From the NCBI GenBank assembly GCA_965117015.1, contig OZ220747.1:1860001-1924000 (forward strand): DNA of 64,000 nt. Reading direction: 5' to 3'. The position numbers were made by a program, and so were the translations under genes. The DNA comes from Aldehydirespirator sp965117015 (GTDB taxonomy: Bacteria > Actinomycetota > Acidimicrobiia > Acidimicrobiales > Aldehydirespiratoraceae). The notes below the pieces were generated by a model, which did not search any database, had not been told where the DNA came from, and worked only from the letters and a program-made list of their open reading frames with translations. Of this stretch, positions 15,381 to 24,200 are shown piece by piece. Position 1 is the first letter of the stretch. Every line of letters starts with the position of its first letter.

Positions 15381-16436
15381 GGGTCGGCACCGGCGGTTGC
15401 CGCCGCGGTGACGGGGGCGGGCCGGTTGACGGATGACCTGAGCGGCCTGGTCGAGGCGGTGGACGGCGCCGTGGTGGGCCGCCGCCGCGAGGTCGAGCTG
15501 GTGGTCGCCGCGGTCGGCGCGGGACGGCACCTGCTGCTCGAGGGTCCACCCGGCACCGGCAAGACCACCCTGCTGCGGGCCCTGGCCGCCGAGATGGACG
15601 TGCCGCTGGTGACCGTCGAGGGCAACGCCGAGCTGACCCCGGCCCGGCTGGCCGGGCAGTTCGACCCGGCCCGGGTGCTGGCGGAGGGCTACACCGGCGA
15701 CGCCTTCATGCCCGGACCGCTGGTCGAGGCGATGCAAGGCGGGGCGCTGCTGTATGTGGAGGAGCTCAACCGGGTGCCCGAGGAGACCGTCAACCTGCTC
15801 ATCGGGGTGATGTCGGAGGGCGAGCTCCATCTGCCCCGAGTGGGCAGGATCGCGGCCGCGGAGCGGTTCCGGCTGGTGGCGGCCATGAACCCCTACGACA
15901 CGGTGGGCACGTCCCGCCTGTCCAGCGCGGTCTACGACCGCATCTGCCGGGTCGCCATGGGCTACCAGGACGAGCGCGACGAGCGCCGCATAGTCGAGTT
16001 GCGGACCCAGGGCCCGGCCCGGGCCGAGAATGCCGGGACGGCCGGGGGCTCCGGGGTCGAGGGCGCCGGGGCGGCCGAACGCACCCGGGGCCGGGCGGTG
16101 GCCGTGACCCGGGCCACCCGAACCCACCGCGATGTGCGGATGGGGTCGTCGGTGCGGGGGGCCATGGACCTGTGCGACGTAGCGGCTCGCCTCTGCCAGC
16201 TCCGCGACCTGGCCCTCGACGACCCCGGGGTTGGCCTCGACGCCGCGCTGATGGCTCTCACCGGCCGGATCCGGCTCCATGAGGGCGGCGACCGCACGCC
16301 CGAGGCCATAGTGCGAGAGCTGTGGGACGAGGTGCTCGCGGCCGAGCAGCGCAGCGACGGCCCGCCGGCCGACTCCTTGGTGCCGCAGCCGGGAAAAGCC
16401 TCGGCCCCAGGCGGGGCGACCACCCCAGGGGCCTAG
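15366..16436 (+). CDS. MoxR-family AAA+ ATPase
   Basis: A MoxR-type chaperone ATPase of about 356 residues, normally partnered with a VWA protein for metal-cofactor insertion or complex assembly. Walker A GPPGTGKTT, Walker B ALLYVEELNRVPEE, sensor-1 VAAMNPYDTVGTS and the lid region are all visible. The start is uncertain: ATG 15366 lies inside an inverted repeat, while GTG 15409 or TTG 15425 (behind GGGGGCGGG) would also precede the first conserved helix. The C-terminal 20 residues are Pro/Gly/Ala-rich. The adjoining VWA gene is in another frame with no good start, so the two may once have been, or may truly be, a single protein. Confidence 0.82.
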   Translation: MRCQFGSAPAVAAAVTGAGRLTDDLSGLVEAVDGAVVGRRREVELVVAAVGAGRHLLLEGPPGTGKTTLLRALAAEMDVPLVTVEGNAELTPARLAGQFDPARVLAEGYTGDAFMPGPLVEAMQGGALLYVEELNRVPEETVNLLIGVMSEGELHLPRVGRIAAAERFRLVAAMNPYDTVGTSRLSSAVYDRICRVAMGYQDERDERRIVELRTQGPARAENAGTAGGSGVEGAGAAERTRGRAVAVTRATRTHRDVRMGSSVRGAMDLCDVAARLCQLRDLALDDPGVGLDAALMALTGRIRLHEGGDRTPEAIVRELWDEVLAAEQRSDGPPADSLVPQPGKASAPGGATTPGA

Positions 16437-17359
16437 TCCTCGAAGGGTTCAGGGCCCGCGAGGCGCTCGACGCCGAGCGGGTACGCACCACCCCCCGCGG
16501 CCACTACGAGGGCCAGCCCGGCTTCAGGCTGCTGAGCCCCACCACCGGCACCCTGGACTCGGCCGAGGTCGCCGAGCAAGCCTCCGCCGACCCCGACCAG
16601 ACCCTCGCCCTGCTGGCCGACATGGCGGCCGCCGCCGACCGCAAGATGGCAGCCCTGGCCGCCCGGCTAGCGGGACGGCTGGCGCTCGACCTGGCCCGGG
16701 CCGGGGCGTCGTCATCGGGCGGGGTGGGCCGCCTCGAGCCTGGACGGGCCGATCTCTGCAACGGCGACATCGACATCGACCGCAGCCTCGACGGGCTGCT
16801 CGAGGCCAGAGCGGCGGGCCGCCCGGCGGCACTGGACGAGTTGTGGGTGCAGCGCTGGCAGCGTCCCGCCACCGCGATCACCCTCGTTGTGGACCGGTCG
16901 GGGTCGATGGGCGGACCCAGGCTGGCCGCGGCCGCGGTGGCCGCGGCGGCCTGCGCCCTGCGAGCGCCCCAGCAGTGGTCGGCGCTGGCCTTCGGCGACC
17001 AGGTCGTGGCCATCAAGTCGGCCGACCGGGACCGTCCGGCGCCGGCCGTGGTGGACGACGTGCTGCGGCTGCGCGGCTACGGAACCACCGACCTCGCAGC
17101 CGCGCTCGACGCGGCCCGGGCCCAGCTGGAGCGGTGCACGGCCCGGCGCCGCGTGGCGGTGCTGCTGTCGGACTGCCGGGCCACCGCGGGTGGCGATCCG
17201 CTGGCTGCGGCCCGCCGCCTCGACGAACTCTGCGTGATCGCGCCCGAAGGCGACGCGGCCGACGCCGAAGCGTTCGCAGCCGCCGCCGGCGCCCGGTTCG
17301 CAGCCATAGCAGGCCCCCGCTCCATCCCCGACGCAGTAACCACCGTCCTGCAGAGCTGA
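16322..17359 (+). CDS. VWA-domain protein paired with MoxR (CoxE/ChlD-like)
   Basis: The von Willebrand A domain carries an intact MIDAS: DRSGSM (D-x-S-x-S), a Thr in GYGTTDLAAAL and the Asp in LLSDCRATAG. It is preceded by a helical region with a typical GDIDIDRSLDGLLEARAAGR. The frame is 345 codons from GTG 16322, but that overlaps the MoxR gene by 115 bases and yields an Arg/Gly-rich leader that looks like out-of-frame sequence. Convincing coding begins about 16437, where no start codon exists; the next ATG is about 16621. A frameshift joining it to MoxR is a real possibility. Confidence 0.7.
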   Translation: MGRGARGRAAQRRPAGRLLGAAAGKSLGPRRGDHPRGLVLEGFRAREALDAERVRTTPRGHYEGQPGFRLLSPTTGTLDSAEVAEQASADPDQTLALLADMAAAADRKMAALAARLAGRLALDLARAGASSSGGVGRLEPGRADLCNGDIDIDRSLDGLLEARAAGRPAALDELWVQRWQRPATAITLVVDRSGSMGGPRLAAAAVAAAACALRAPQQWSALAFGDQVVAIKSADRDRPAPAVVDDVLRLRGYGTTDLAAALDAARAQLERCTARRRVAVLLSDCRATAGGDPLAAARRLDELCVIAPEGDAADAEAFAAAAGARFAAIAGPRSIPDAVTTVLQS

Positions 17360-17366
17360 CCGCTCA

Positions 17367-17416
17367 GGGAATTGGCAGCGTTGTGCACGGTATGCGTGCA
17401 TTGTGCTGCCAGTTCG
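17367..17416. repeat. 50-bp imperfect palindrome, tandem copy 1
   Basis: Starts GGGAATTGGCAGCGTTGTGC and ends with the inverted arm GCTGCCAGTTC. An inner TGCACG/CGTGCA pair makes most of the unit self-complementary. It lies between convergent genes and is matched by copy 2, 71 bases on. Confidence 0.8.
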
Positions 17417-17437
17417 GACGCGGCTGGGGCCGGTCTC

Positions 17438-17487
17438 GGGAATTGGCAGCGTTGTGCACGGCATGCGTGCATTGTGCTGCCAATTCG
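17438..17487. repeat. 50-bp imperfect palindrome, tandem copy 2
   Basis: Differs from copy 1 at two bases only, one of which makes its outer arms perfect (GAATTGGCAGC/GCTGCCAATTC). A further outer pair, GCTGACCGC (17355-17363) and GCGGTCAGC (17487-17495), brackets both copies. Possible bidirectional terminator or protein-binding array. Confidence 0.8.
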
Positions 17488-17490
17488 CGG

Positions 17491-18234
17491 TCAGCGGGCT
17501 CCGAGGAATGCTTGCCGTACCTCCGGGTCGGCCAGCAGGTCGCCGGCGGGCCGGTGGTAGGTGACTAGGCCGTGCTCGATCACGTAGCCGCGGTGGCTGG
17601 TCTCCAGGCCTTGGCGGGCGTTCTGCTCGATCATCAGCACGGTCAACGCGATCTCGCGGTTGAGCCGCCGGACCGTCTCGAACACCTCGGCGGAGACGAT
17701 GGGGGACAACCCCGCGGACGGCTCGTCCATCAGCACCAGGCGGGGCTCCCACATGAGAGCCCGACCGATCTCCAGCATCCGCTGCTCGCCGCCCGACATC
17801 GTCCCGGCCGCCTGCCTGGCCCGGGCACCCAGCCTCGGGAACAGATCGCACACGAAGCCGATGCGCTCCCGCACCCGGGCCTTGTCGGTGCACCGGTACA
17901 TGCCCAGCTCGAGATTCTCGTAGACGGTCATCTGGGCGAACGAGCTGCGGAGCTGGGGCACGATGGCGATCCCGGCCGTGGCCAGGGTGTCGGACGGGTT
18001 GATGCCGGTGATGTCGGCACCGTCGCAGAGCACCTGCCCGGCCCGCACCGGCACCAGGCCGTAGACCGCCTTGAACACCGTCGACTTGCCGGCGCCGTTG
18101 GGGCCGATCACGCACACGATCTCGCCGGCATGCACCTCGAGATCGATGCCGCGGATGATGTCGTGGCCCGGCACGTAGCCGGCGCACACGCCGCGAAGCT
18201 CCAACAGCGGACCGGCGGCCGGCACGCCGTTCAT
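17491..18234 (-). CDS. livF: Branched-chain-type ABC transporter ATPase (LivF-like)
   Basis: A 247-residue ATPase. Walker A GPNGAGKST, signature MSGGEQ, Walker B LVLMDEPSAGLSP and H-loop LMIEQN identify it as the LivF type. I start it at ATG 18234 (MNGVPAAG), which overlaps the preceding gene's stop by ATGA; a longer open frame to 18774 lies inside that neighbour and is rejected. Last gene of a three-gene minus-strand operon. It ends next to the tandem palindromes. The substrate may be an amino acid, urea, amide or another small molecule; the Liv name is a family label. Confidence 0.9.
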   Translation of the reverse strand: MNGVPAAGPLLELRGVCAGYVPGHDIIRGIDLEVHAGEIVCVIGPNGAGKSTVFKAVYGLVPVRAGQVLCDGADITGINPSDTLATAGIAIVPQLRSSFAQMTVYENLELGMYRCTDKARVRERIGFVCDLFPRLGARARQAAGTMSGGEQRMLEIGRALMWEPRLVLMDEPSAGLSPIVSAEVFETVRRLNREIALTVLMIEQNARQGLETSHRGYVIEHGLVTYHRPAGDLLADPEVRQAFLGAR

Positions 18235-20246
18235 GGCCCGCCGTCCCCCGTCCCGGTTCCGGGTTCGCGCCGTCTGCCGGTGCCCCCCGTCCCGGTGCCG
18301 GCCCCGGTGCCGTCGCCGCCGGCGTCGCCGGTCTGCTGGGCGCGACCGCCCGCCCCGAAGTAGGCCCCGATCACGGCGTCGTCGTCCATTACCTGAGCCG
18401 GCGTCCCCTCCGCGAGCTTGCTGCCGGCGTCGAGCACCACCACCCGCTCGCAGATGTCGGAGACGAACTGCACGTTGTGCTCGACGAGCAGGAACGACAC
18501 GCCCTGCTCGGCGTTCACAGCCACGAGCCGTTCCTTGAGCTGCTCCACCAGCGCGGGGTTGACCCCCGATGTTGCCTCGTCGAGCAGGACCAGTTTCGGG
18601 TCGCTCATCAGTGCCATGCCGATCTCCAGCAGGCGACGCTGGCCGCCCGACAGCGTGCCGGCGGGCTCGTCCCGCAGCGGTGCCAGCAGCAGGAACTCCA
18701 TGAGCAGGTCGGCCTTGCGGCGGGTGGTGGCGCCGGTGCGGCCGAAGAGGCCCCGCAGCCCGACCTGGTCCCACTGGATGCTCAGCTCCATGTTCTCGCG
18801 CACGGTGAGGTCGCGGTACACCCGGATGATCTGGAACGTCCTCGACACCCCCAGCCGGGCGACCCGGTGCGGCGGCAGCCGGGAGATGTCGGCCCCGTCG
18901 AGTCGGATCGTGCCCTCGTCGGCGCTCAACACCCGGCTCAGGCAGTCGAACAGCGTCGTCTTGCCGCTGCCGTTGGGCCCGATCAGCCCCACCATCTCGC
19001 CCGGCGAGACCTCGATGTCGACCCCGTCGACAGCGGTGAGCCCACCGAAGCGCTTAACGATGCCGACCCCCTCCAGCCCAGGACGCCCCGGGCCGGGCCG
19101 GCTCCGAGCGCTGACGTCCGCGACCGGCCCGCCGCCGCGCTCGGCCAGGCCGGCGTCGCCCCCATGGGAAGGGCCGCCGGCGCCGGAGGTGGCTCCAACG
19201 GTCGCCCCCGCGGAATCCGGGGCGCCGTGGGTGTCGCCCAGGTCGTCGGGGCCGGCGGGGCGGCCTTGCCAGATACGTCGCACGGACCAGCCCTTGCGGT
19301 CGAAGGCGCCGACCAGGCCCCGGGGCAGGAACAGCACGATCAGGATCAGCAGCACCCCCTGGGCGACCAGGTGGTAGTCGAGCAGGTTGGCCCACAGCAC
19401 CTCGCGCAGCCAGTAGAGCGCCACCGAGCCCACCACCGGCCCGGCCACCGTTCCCAGTCCTCCGAGCAGCGTTCCCATGATGGCGTCGATGGTCCGCACC
19501 TCCGTGAAGGCGATGTCGGGGTCCACGAAGGTGTTCTGGTACGCCCAGAGCCCCCCGAAGAGCCCGGTGGAGGCGCCCGCGAAGCTGAAGACGGCGACCT
19601 TGAGGCGGGTGGTCGAGATTCCCCGCATCTGGGCGCCCAGCTCGTCCTCGCGTATGGCCACCAGCGCGGCGCCGAGGCGGGTGCGGCGCAGCCACCAGGT
19701 CAGCAGCACCAGCCCCACCACCAGCACCAACTCGACGTAATAGAACAGCTGCCGGTTCAGGTAGGGAGGTAGGGTCAGGCCGACGCCTCCGCCGGTCAGG
19801 CCGCCCCACGTGCGCACGATCTCGCGGACGGCCACGAACGTGCCCAGCATGGCGATGGAAAAGTAGGGCCCCTTCAGCCGCATGGTGGCCCGGCCGATCA
19901 GACCGGCGAGCACTCCCGCCACGATCGCCCCGACGATGATGGCGGGGACCGGCGACCAACCGATGCCGAGGCTGTTGGCCTGCAGCGACATCAGGATGGC
20001 GGTCACGTAGGCGCCGAGGCCGAACCACACCGCATGGCCGAAGTCGACGTAGCCGGTGAACCCGCCGGTCAGGTTCCAGTTGACGGCCACGGCCACGCTG
20101 GTGAGCATCAGCGTCATGGTGAACAGGGTCGAGTCGCTGGCGCCCAGCAGAGGTAGCACGACCATCCAGGCCAGCGCGGCCGCCACCACCGCCCGGATCG
20201 CAACCTGCCCCGGGCCACTGGCGAGCCACTGCTTCAGAGCGTTCAT
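18231..20246 (-). CDS. Fused LivM-type permease and LivG-type ATPase
   Basis: A 671-residue fusion. Residues 1-330 are a LivM permease with many membrane segments and the typical FTGYVDFGHAVWFGLGAY. Residues about 330-390 are a Gly/Ala/Ser-rich linker. Residues about 390-640 are a LivG ATPase: Walker A GPNGSGKTT, signature LSGGQRR, Walker B LVLLDEATSGVNP, H-loop LVEHN. The last 30 residues are Gly/Thr repeats. ATG 20246 overlaps the upstream gene by ATGA. LivM-LivG fusions occur in other genomes; here it pairs with an SBP-LivH fusion, so the whole importer needs only three chains. Confidence 0.9.
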   Translation of the reverse strand: MNALKQWLASGPGQVAIRAVVAAALAWMVVLPLLGASDSTLFTMTLMLTSVAVAVNWNLTGGFTGYVDFGHAVWFGLGAYVTAILMSLQANSLGIGWSPVPAIIVGAIVAGVLAGLIGRATMRLKGPYFSIAMLGTFVAVREIVRTWGGLTGGGVGLTLPPYLNRQLFYYVELVLVVGLVLLTWWLRRTRLGAALVAIREDELGAQMRGISTTRLKVAVFSFAGASTGLFGGLWAYQNTFVDPDIAFTEVRTIDAIMGTLLGGLGTVAGPVVGSVALYWLREVLWANLLDYHLVAQGVLLILIVLFLPRGLVGAFDRKGWSVRRIWQGRPAGPDDLGDTHGAPDSAGATVGATSGAGGPSHGGDAGLAERGGGPVADVSARSRPGPGRPGLEGVGIVKRFGGLTAVDGVDIEVSPGEMVGLIGPNGSGKTTLFDCLSRVLSADEGTIRLDGADISRLPPHRVARLGVSRTFQIIRVYRDLTVRENMELSIQWDQVGLRGLFGRTGATTRRKADLLMEFLLLAPLRDEPAGTLSGGQRRLLEIGMALMSDPKLVLLDEATSGVNPALVEQLKERLVAVNAEQGVSFLLVEHNVQFVSDICERVVVLDAGSKLAEGTPAQVMDDDAVIGAYFGAGGRAQQTGDAGGDGTGAGTGTGGTGRRREPGTGTGDGGP

Positions 20247-22411
20247 GCTGCGGTCGCGTCCACCGGTCGCAGGCCGCCGAAGAGGCCCTGGGGCCGCAGC
20301 ACCAGCGCGCCCACCAGGATGACGAACGACGCCACCACGGCCAGGTTGGTGCCCACGCCCTCGACGTAGATGGCCAGTCCCGCCTCGACGAGGCCCAGCA
20401 CCATCGCCCCGCCCAGCGCGCCCCGTATCGACCCGAGGCCGGCCATGGCGGTGATGGCGAACGCCTTCAACGTCAGCGGCGGGCCCTGGAACGGCTGCAC
20501 GGCCAGCACCGGGCTGACCAGCGCACCCGCCGCGCCGGTGATGCCGATGCAGAGCGCGAAGACGATCACGTACACCTTGGAGACGTCGATGCCCACGATG
20601 CGGGCCGCCTCCCGGTTCTGGGCCGCAGCCCGGATGCCCTTCCCCAGCCGGGTGCGGGACAGCAGCAGGCTCAGCCCGGCGAGCACGCCCAGCGCGATCA
20701 CCAGGATCCAGAACTTGGTGACCGGCACGGTCAGGGAGTCGGTGACCCGCCAACTGCCGTCGAGCGCGGTGTCGGCCCGGCGGAAGTCGGCCGAGAAGAG
20801 CAGCTTCATGGCGTTCTGCAGGATGATGGCCAGGCCGAACATCACCAGGAGCGACACCAGGTGGGGGCGGTCGATGACGCGGTCCACCAGCACCCGTTGA
20901 ACCCCGTACCCCAGCGCCATCATTACCAGGAACACCGCGGGCACCGACACGAACGGGTCGACTCCCCACAGGTCGTTGGCCAGCCACGCCAGGTAGGCGC
21001 CCACCATCACGAACTCGCCGTGGGCGAAGTTGATGACGCCCATCACCCCCCAGATCACCGAGAAGCCCAGCACCAGCACCGCGTACATGCCGCCCAGGGC
21101 GATGCCGTTGACGAGGGCCTGGGGGAGCTGGCCCAAGCCCGACGATCCGGAGCCGCCCCGCTTGGCCACGCCGTCGCCGAGGGGGTACGCGAGCTGGGCC
21201 ACCGCGGCGTCGTCGGGGGCCACCACCACGATGTCGCCGTCGAGCACCTGGATCATGCCCATCGGCTTGCTCACGTTGACGCCGCGCTCGTCGAAGCTGA
21301 TCGGACCGTAGAAGGTGTCCGCCGACAGCTCCCGCAGGGCGGTCCGCACCGCGTCGGTGTCGGTCGATCCGGCGGCCTCGATGGCCAGGTGCAAAGCCAG
21401 CGCGGCGGCGGTGGCGCTGGCCGCCTGGTACACGGGCGGCTCGCCCCACAGCCTCTGGTAGTAGTCGGCGTAGTCGGCGGCGCTGCCGAAGTAGGCCCCC
21501 CGGTAGGCCATGGACGGCTCCCACTGGGTCGGCCCGAGCACGCCGTCGACATCGCGGCCCAGTTCCTCGACCAGCTTGGGGTTGGAGGGCCCGACCGTGA
21601 TCAGCATCCCGCCGGGCTCGAAGCCGAGTTCCTTGGCCGAGTTCACGAACAGGACCGCGTCGTTGTAGTGGCCTCCCCCGACGAACAGATCGGGGTCCAG
21701 GTCGCGGAACTTCGTCATGATGGCCGACACGTCCTGGATGTCCTTGGGGTAGGTCTCGACGGCCAGCACCTCGACGCCGTTGGCCTCCAGGTGGCGGGCC
21801 GCGCCGCTCGCCACCGCGGTGGCGAACGAGGTGTCCTCGTGGGCGATCACCGCGGTGCGGGCCCCGCGGGCGGCCAGGGTTTCGATCCCGGAGCGGGTGT
21901 AGTCGCTGGCGATGGTGGCCACCAGGAACAGGTTCTGGAAGCCCCGCTCGAACATGGTGTCGGAGGTGCCGTTGCCCTCCACCATCAGCACGTTGTTGGC
22001 CTCCGCGATGGCGCTGGTGCCGGTGGTGAGGCCGCTCGAGTAGGGGCCCAGCAGGAAGTCGACCCGGTCGTCGTCGATGAGGCGCTGGGTGAGGTTGCCG
22101 GCGGTGTCGGCGTCGGACTCGTCGTCGTAGTACACGATCTCGGCCCGGTAGCGCTGATCGCCGATGCGGATTCCGCCGTAGGTCTCGTTCACCCACGTCA
22201 GCCAGGTGTCGTAGCCCTGCCGTGAGTCCTTGCCCTCGACCGAGTACTTGCCGGTCTCGCTCAGCGCCGCCCCCAGCCGGATCGTCCCGGCGAACTCGCC
22301 CGTGGCCGCCGGGCGCGAGCCGGCCGACTCACCGGTTCCGCTGCTGCAAGCCGCCACCATCGGTAGTAGGGCGACCAGAGTGATCCCCAATATGGACGCT
22401 GCTCGTCGCAT
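20243..22411 (-). CDS. Fused solute-binding lipoprotein and LivH-type permease
   Basis: A 722-residue fusion. A signal peptide ends in lipobox VAAC (Cys22), followed by a type I periplasmic binding domain (IRLGAALSETGKYSVEGKDS; LLGPYSSGLTTGTSAIAEAN) to about residue 420, a short Gly/Ser linker, and a LivH permease (ALVNGIALGGMYAVLVLGFS; GVINFAHGEFVMVGAY) to the C-terminus. The arrangement forces the permease N-terminus outside and fixes one binding protein per transporter. GTG 22414 immediately upstream of the ATG is an alternative start. First gene of the operon; the intergenic region upstream is shared with the divergent acyl-CoA ligase gene. Confidence 0.9.
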   Translation of the reverse strand: MRRAASILGITLVALLPMVAACSSGTGESAGSRPAATGEFAGTIRLGAALSETGKYSVEGKDSRQGYDTWLTWVNETYGGIRIGDQRYRAEIVYYDDESDADTAGNLTQRLIDDDRVDFLLGPYSSGLTTGTSAIAEANNVLMVEGNGTSDTMFERGFQNLFLVATIASDYTRSGIETLAARGARTAVIAHEDTSFATAVASGAARHLEANGVEVLAVETYPKDIQDVSAIMTKFRDLDPDLFVGGGHYNDAVLFVNSAKELGFEPGGMLITVGPSNPKLVEELGRDVDGVLGPTQWEPSMAYRGAYFGSAADYADYYQRLWGEPPVYQAASATAAALALHLAIEAAGSTDTDAVRTALRELSADTFYGPISFDERGVNVSKPMGMIQVLDGDIVVVAPDDAAVAQLAYPLGDGVAKRGGSGSSGLGQLPQALVNGIALGGMYAVLVLGFSVIWGVMGVINFAHGEFVMVGAYLAWLANDLWGVDPFVSVPAVFLVMMALGYGVQRVLVDRVIDRPHLVSLLVMFGLAIILQNAMKLLFSADFRRADTALDGSWRVTDSLTVPVTKFWILVIALGVLAGLSLLLSRTRLGKGIRAAAQNREAARIVGIDVSKVYVIVFALCIGITGAAGALVSPVLAVQPFQGPPLTLKAFAITAMAGLGSIRGALGGAMVLGLVEAGLAIYVEGVGTNLAVVASFVILVGALVLRPQGLFGGLRPVDATAA

Positions 22412-22511
22412 CACCGAGACTCAGTCTGCATGCTCGTGCCGCCGGCGGCTATCTCACCTACGGGGACTGCGCGGATAGGTGAGAGGCGCTCGCGCCGCGA
22501 GGGAGTGTGTT

Positions 22512-22598
22512 CCGCTCTTGTTCGCTGCGCTCACGGGCCGCTCGGGCCACGGCCTCGCCCGCATGAACCGGAATCGCTTGCCTGTCCGCTCGGCCTCT
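22512..22598 (-). repeat. Dispersed intergenic repeat, copy 2 (long form, inverted)
   Basis: Reverse complement of copy 1 with scattered differences: it keeps both the GAGGCCGAGCGGACAGGC left part and the GGCCGTGGCCCGAGCGGCCC core. It lies between divergent genes, so it is not simply a terminator. Confidence 0.8.
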
Positions 22599-22638
22599 CG
22601 GCGTGCGCGGCGCGGGCTGATCCTGCCATGATGACGCC

Positions 22639-24174
22639 ATGAAGGTTCCGCTCACAGTCCGCGACCACCTCGACCGGGCCCTGGCCGTGTATCCCGACCG
22701 GGTCGCCTTCGTCGACGAGCCCGACCAGCCCGCGCCCTCGATGGGCGAGGTCACGTTCTCGCGCATGGGCGAGCTGGCTGACGCCACCGGAGCCGGCCTC
22801 GACGCTCTCGGCGTGCCCATGGGAGGCCGGGTGGCCATGGTGTCGCACAACGCCGGGCGCCTGCTTACCTGCTTCTGGGGCGTCAGCGGCAACGGGCGCA
22901 TCTTCGTGCCCATCAACTTCCGGCTCAGCCTCGACGAGGTGACCTACATAGTGGACCACTGCGGCGCCGACGTGCTGCTCGTCGATCCCGAGTTGGCCGA
23001 GGTCCTGGATCCGGTGAAGTGCCGCCACAAGTTCGTGCTCGGCGACGAGTCCGACCAGTCGCTGTTCCGGTTCGGCGAGACCCCGCAGCGCTGGGAGCCG
23101 AACGAGGACGAGACCGCGGTCATCAACTACACCTCGGGCACCACCGCCAGGCCCAAGGGGGTGGAGCAGACCCACCGGAGCCTGTGGATCAATTCGGCCG
23201 TGTTCGGCCTGCACACCTCGGTCACCGATCGAGACAACTACCTGCACACCCTGCCCATGTTCCACTGCAACGGCTGGGGGATGCCCTACGTGCTGGTCGG
23301 CATGGGCGCCAAGCAGGTGGTTCTGCGCAAGGTGGACGGCCCCGAGATCCTGCACCGGGTCGACGCCCACGGCATCACCCTGCTTTGCGGCGCACCGGCG
23401 GTGGTGGCCGCCATCCTCGACGCGGCCGCCACCTGGGACGGCCCCATCCCGGGCGCGGGCCGCACCCGCATGGTGGTGGCCGGCGCACCCCCACCGACCC
23501 GCACCATCGAGCGGGTGGAGACCGACCTGGGCTGGGAGTTCATCCATCTCTACGGCCTCACCGAGACCGCTCCGGTTCTGACCATCAACCGCAGCCGGGA
23601 CGAGTGGGACGACCTCTCGCCCGCGGACCGGGCCCGCAAGCTGTCGCGCCAGGGTGTGCCCGCGCTGGGCGTGCGCATGCAGGTGAGCGACTCCGGCGAG
23701 TTCCTGGCCCGCTGCAACCATGTGCTGGAGGGCTACTGGGAGCAGCCCGACGCCACCGCCGACGCCATACGCGACGGCTGGTTCCACACCGGCGACGGCG
23801 GCTACCTCGACGACGACGGCCACTACATGATCACCGACCGCAAGAAGGACGTGATCATCTCCGGGGGCGAGAACGTGTCGTCCATCGAGGTGGAGGACGC
23901 CCTGTTCTCGCATCCGGCCGTGGCCGAGGTGGCCGTGATCGGCGTGCCCCACGAGAAATGGGGCGAGACGGTGAAGGCCCTGGTGGTGCTGGCCCCCGGG
24001 GCAGCCGCCACGCCAGAGGAGTTGATCGCCCACTGCCGGGAGCGGATCGCCCACTACAAGTGCCCCACGTCGGTGGAGGTGCGCGACGAGCTGGCCCGCA
24101 CCGCCACCGGCAAGCTCCAGAAGTTCAAGCTGCGGGCCCCCTACTGGGAGGGCATGTCCAAGTCGGTGAATTAG
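22639..24174 (+). CDS. Acyl-CoA ligase (AMP-binding, ANL superfamily)
   Basis: A 511-residue acid:CoA ligase that makes an acyl-adenylate and then an acyl-CoA. Motifs in order: YTSGTTARPKG (phosphate loop), HLYGLTETAP (A5), GWFHTGD (A7), ITDRKKDVIISGGENVSSIE (hinge, A8) and the catalytic Lys in TATGKLQKF (A10). Resembles medium/long-chain fatty acyl and aromatic acid ligases; the chain specificity cannot be read. Followed after 26 bases by the serine-hydrolase gene, with which it may be co-transcribed. Confidence 0.92.
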   Translation: MKVPLTVRDHLDRALAVYPDRVAFVDEPDQPAPSMGEVTFSRMGELADATGAGLDALGVPMGGRVAMVSHNAGRLLTCFWGVSGNGRIFVPINFRLSLDEVTYIVDHCGADVLLVDPELAEVLDPVKCRHKFVLGDESDQSLFRFGETPQRWEPNEDETAVINYTSGTTARPKGVEQTHRSLWINSAVFGLHTSVTDRDNYLHTLPMFHCNGWGMPYVLVGMGAKQVVLRKVDGPEILHRVDAHGITLLCGAPAVVAAILDAAATWDGPIPGAGRTRMVVAGAPPPTRTIERVETDLGWEFIHLYGLTETAPVLTINRSRDEWDDLSPADRARKLSRQGVPALGVRMQVSDSGEFLARCNHVLEGYWEQPDATADAIRDGWFHTGDGGYLDDDGHYMITDRKKDVIISGGENVSSIEVEDALFSHPAVAEVAVIGVPHEKWGETVKALVVLAPGAAATPEELIAHCRERIAHYKCPTSVEVRDELARTATGKLQKFKLRAPYWEGMSKSVN

Positions 24175-24200
24175 CCGCGGCACCCTCCTAGCCTCCAACG

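Noticed and set aside
18231..22196. A 1,321-codon minus-strand frame that would join LivM-LivG to upstream sequence
   Set aside because: The part above 20246 is out-of-frame Arg/Gly-rich translation of the SBP-LivH gene; a clear ATG with ATGA overlap starts LivM-LivG at 20246.
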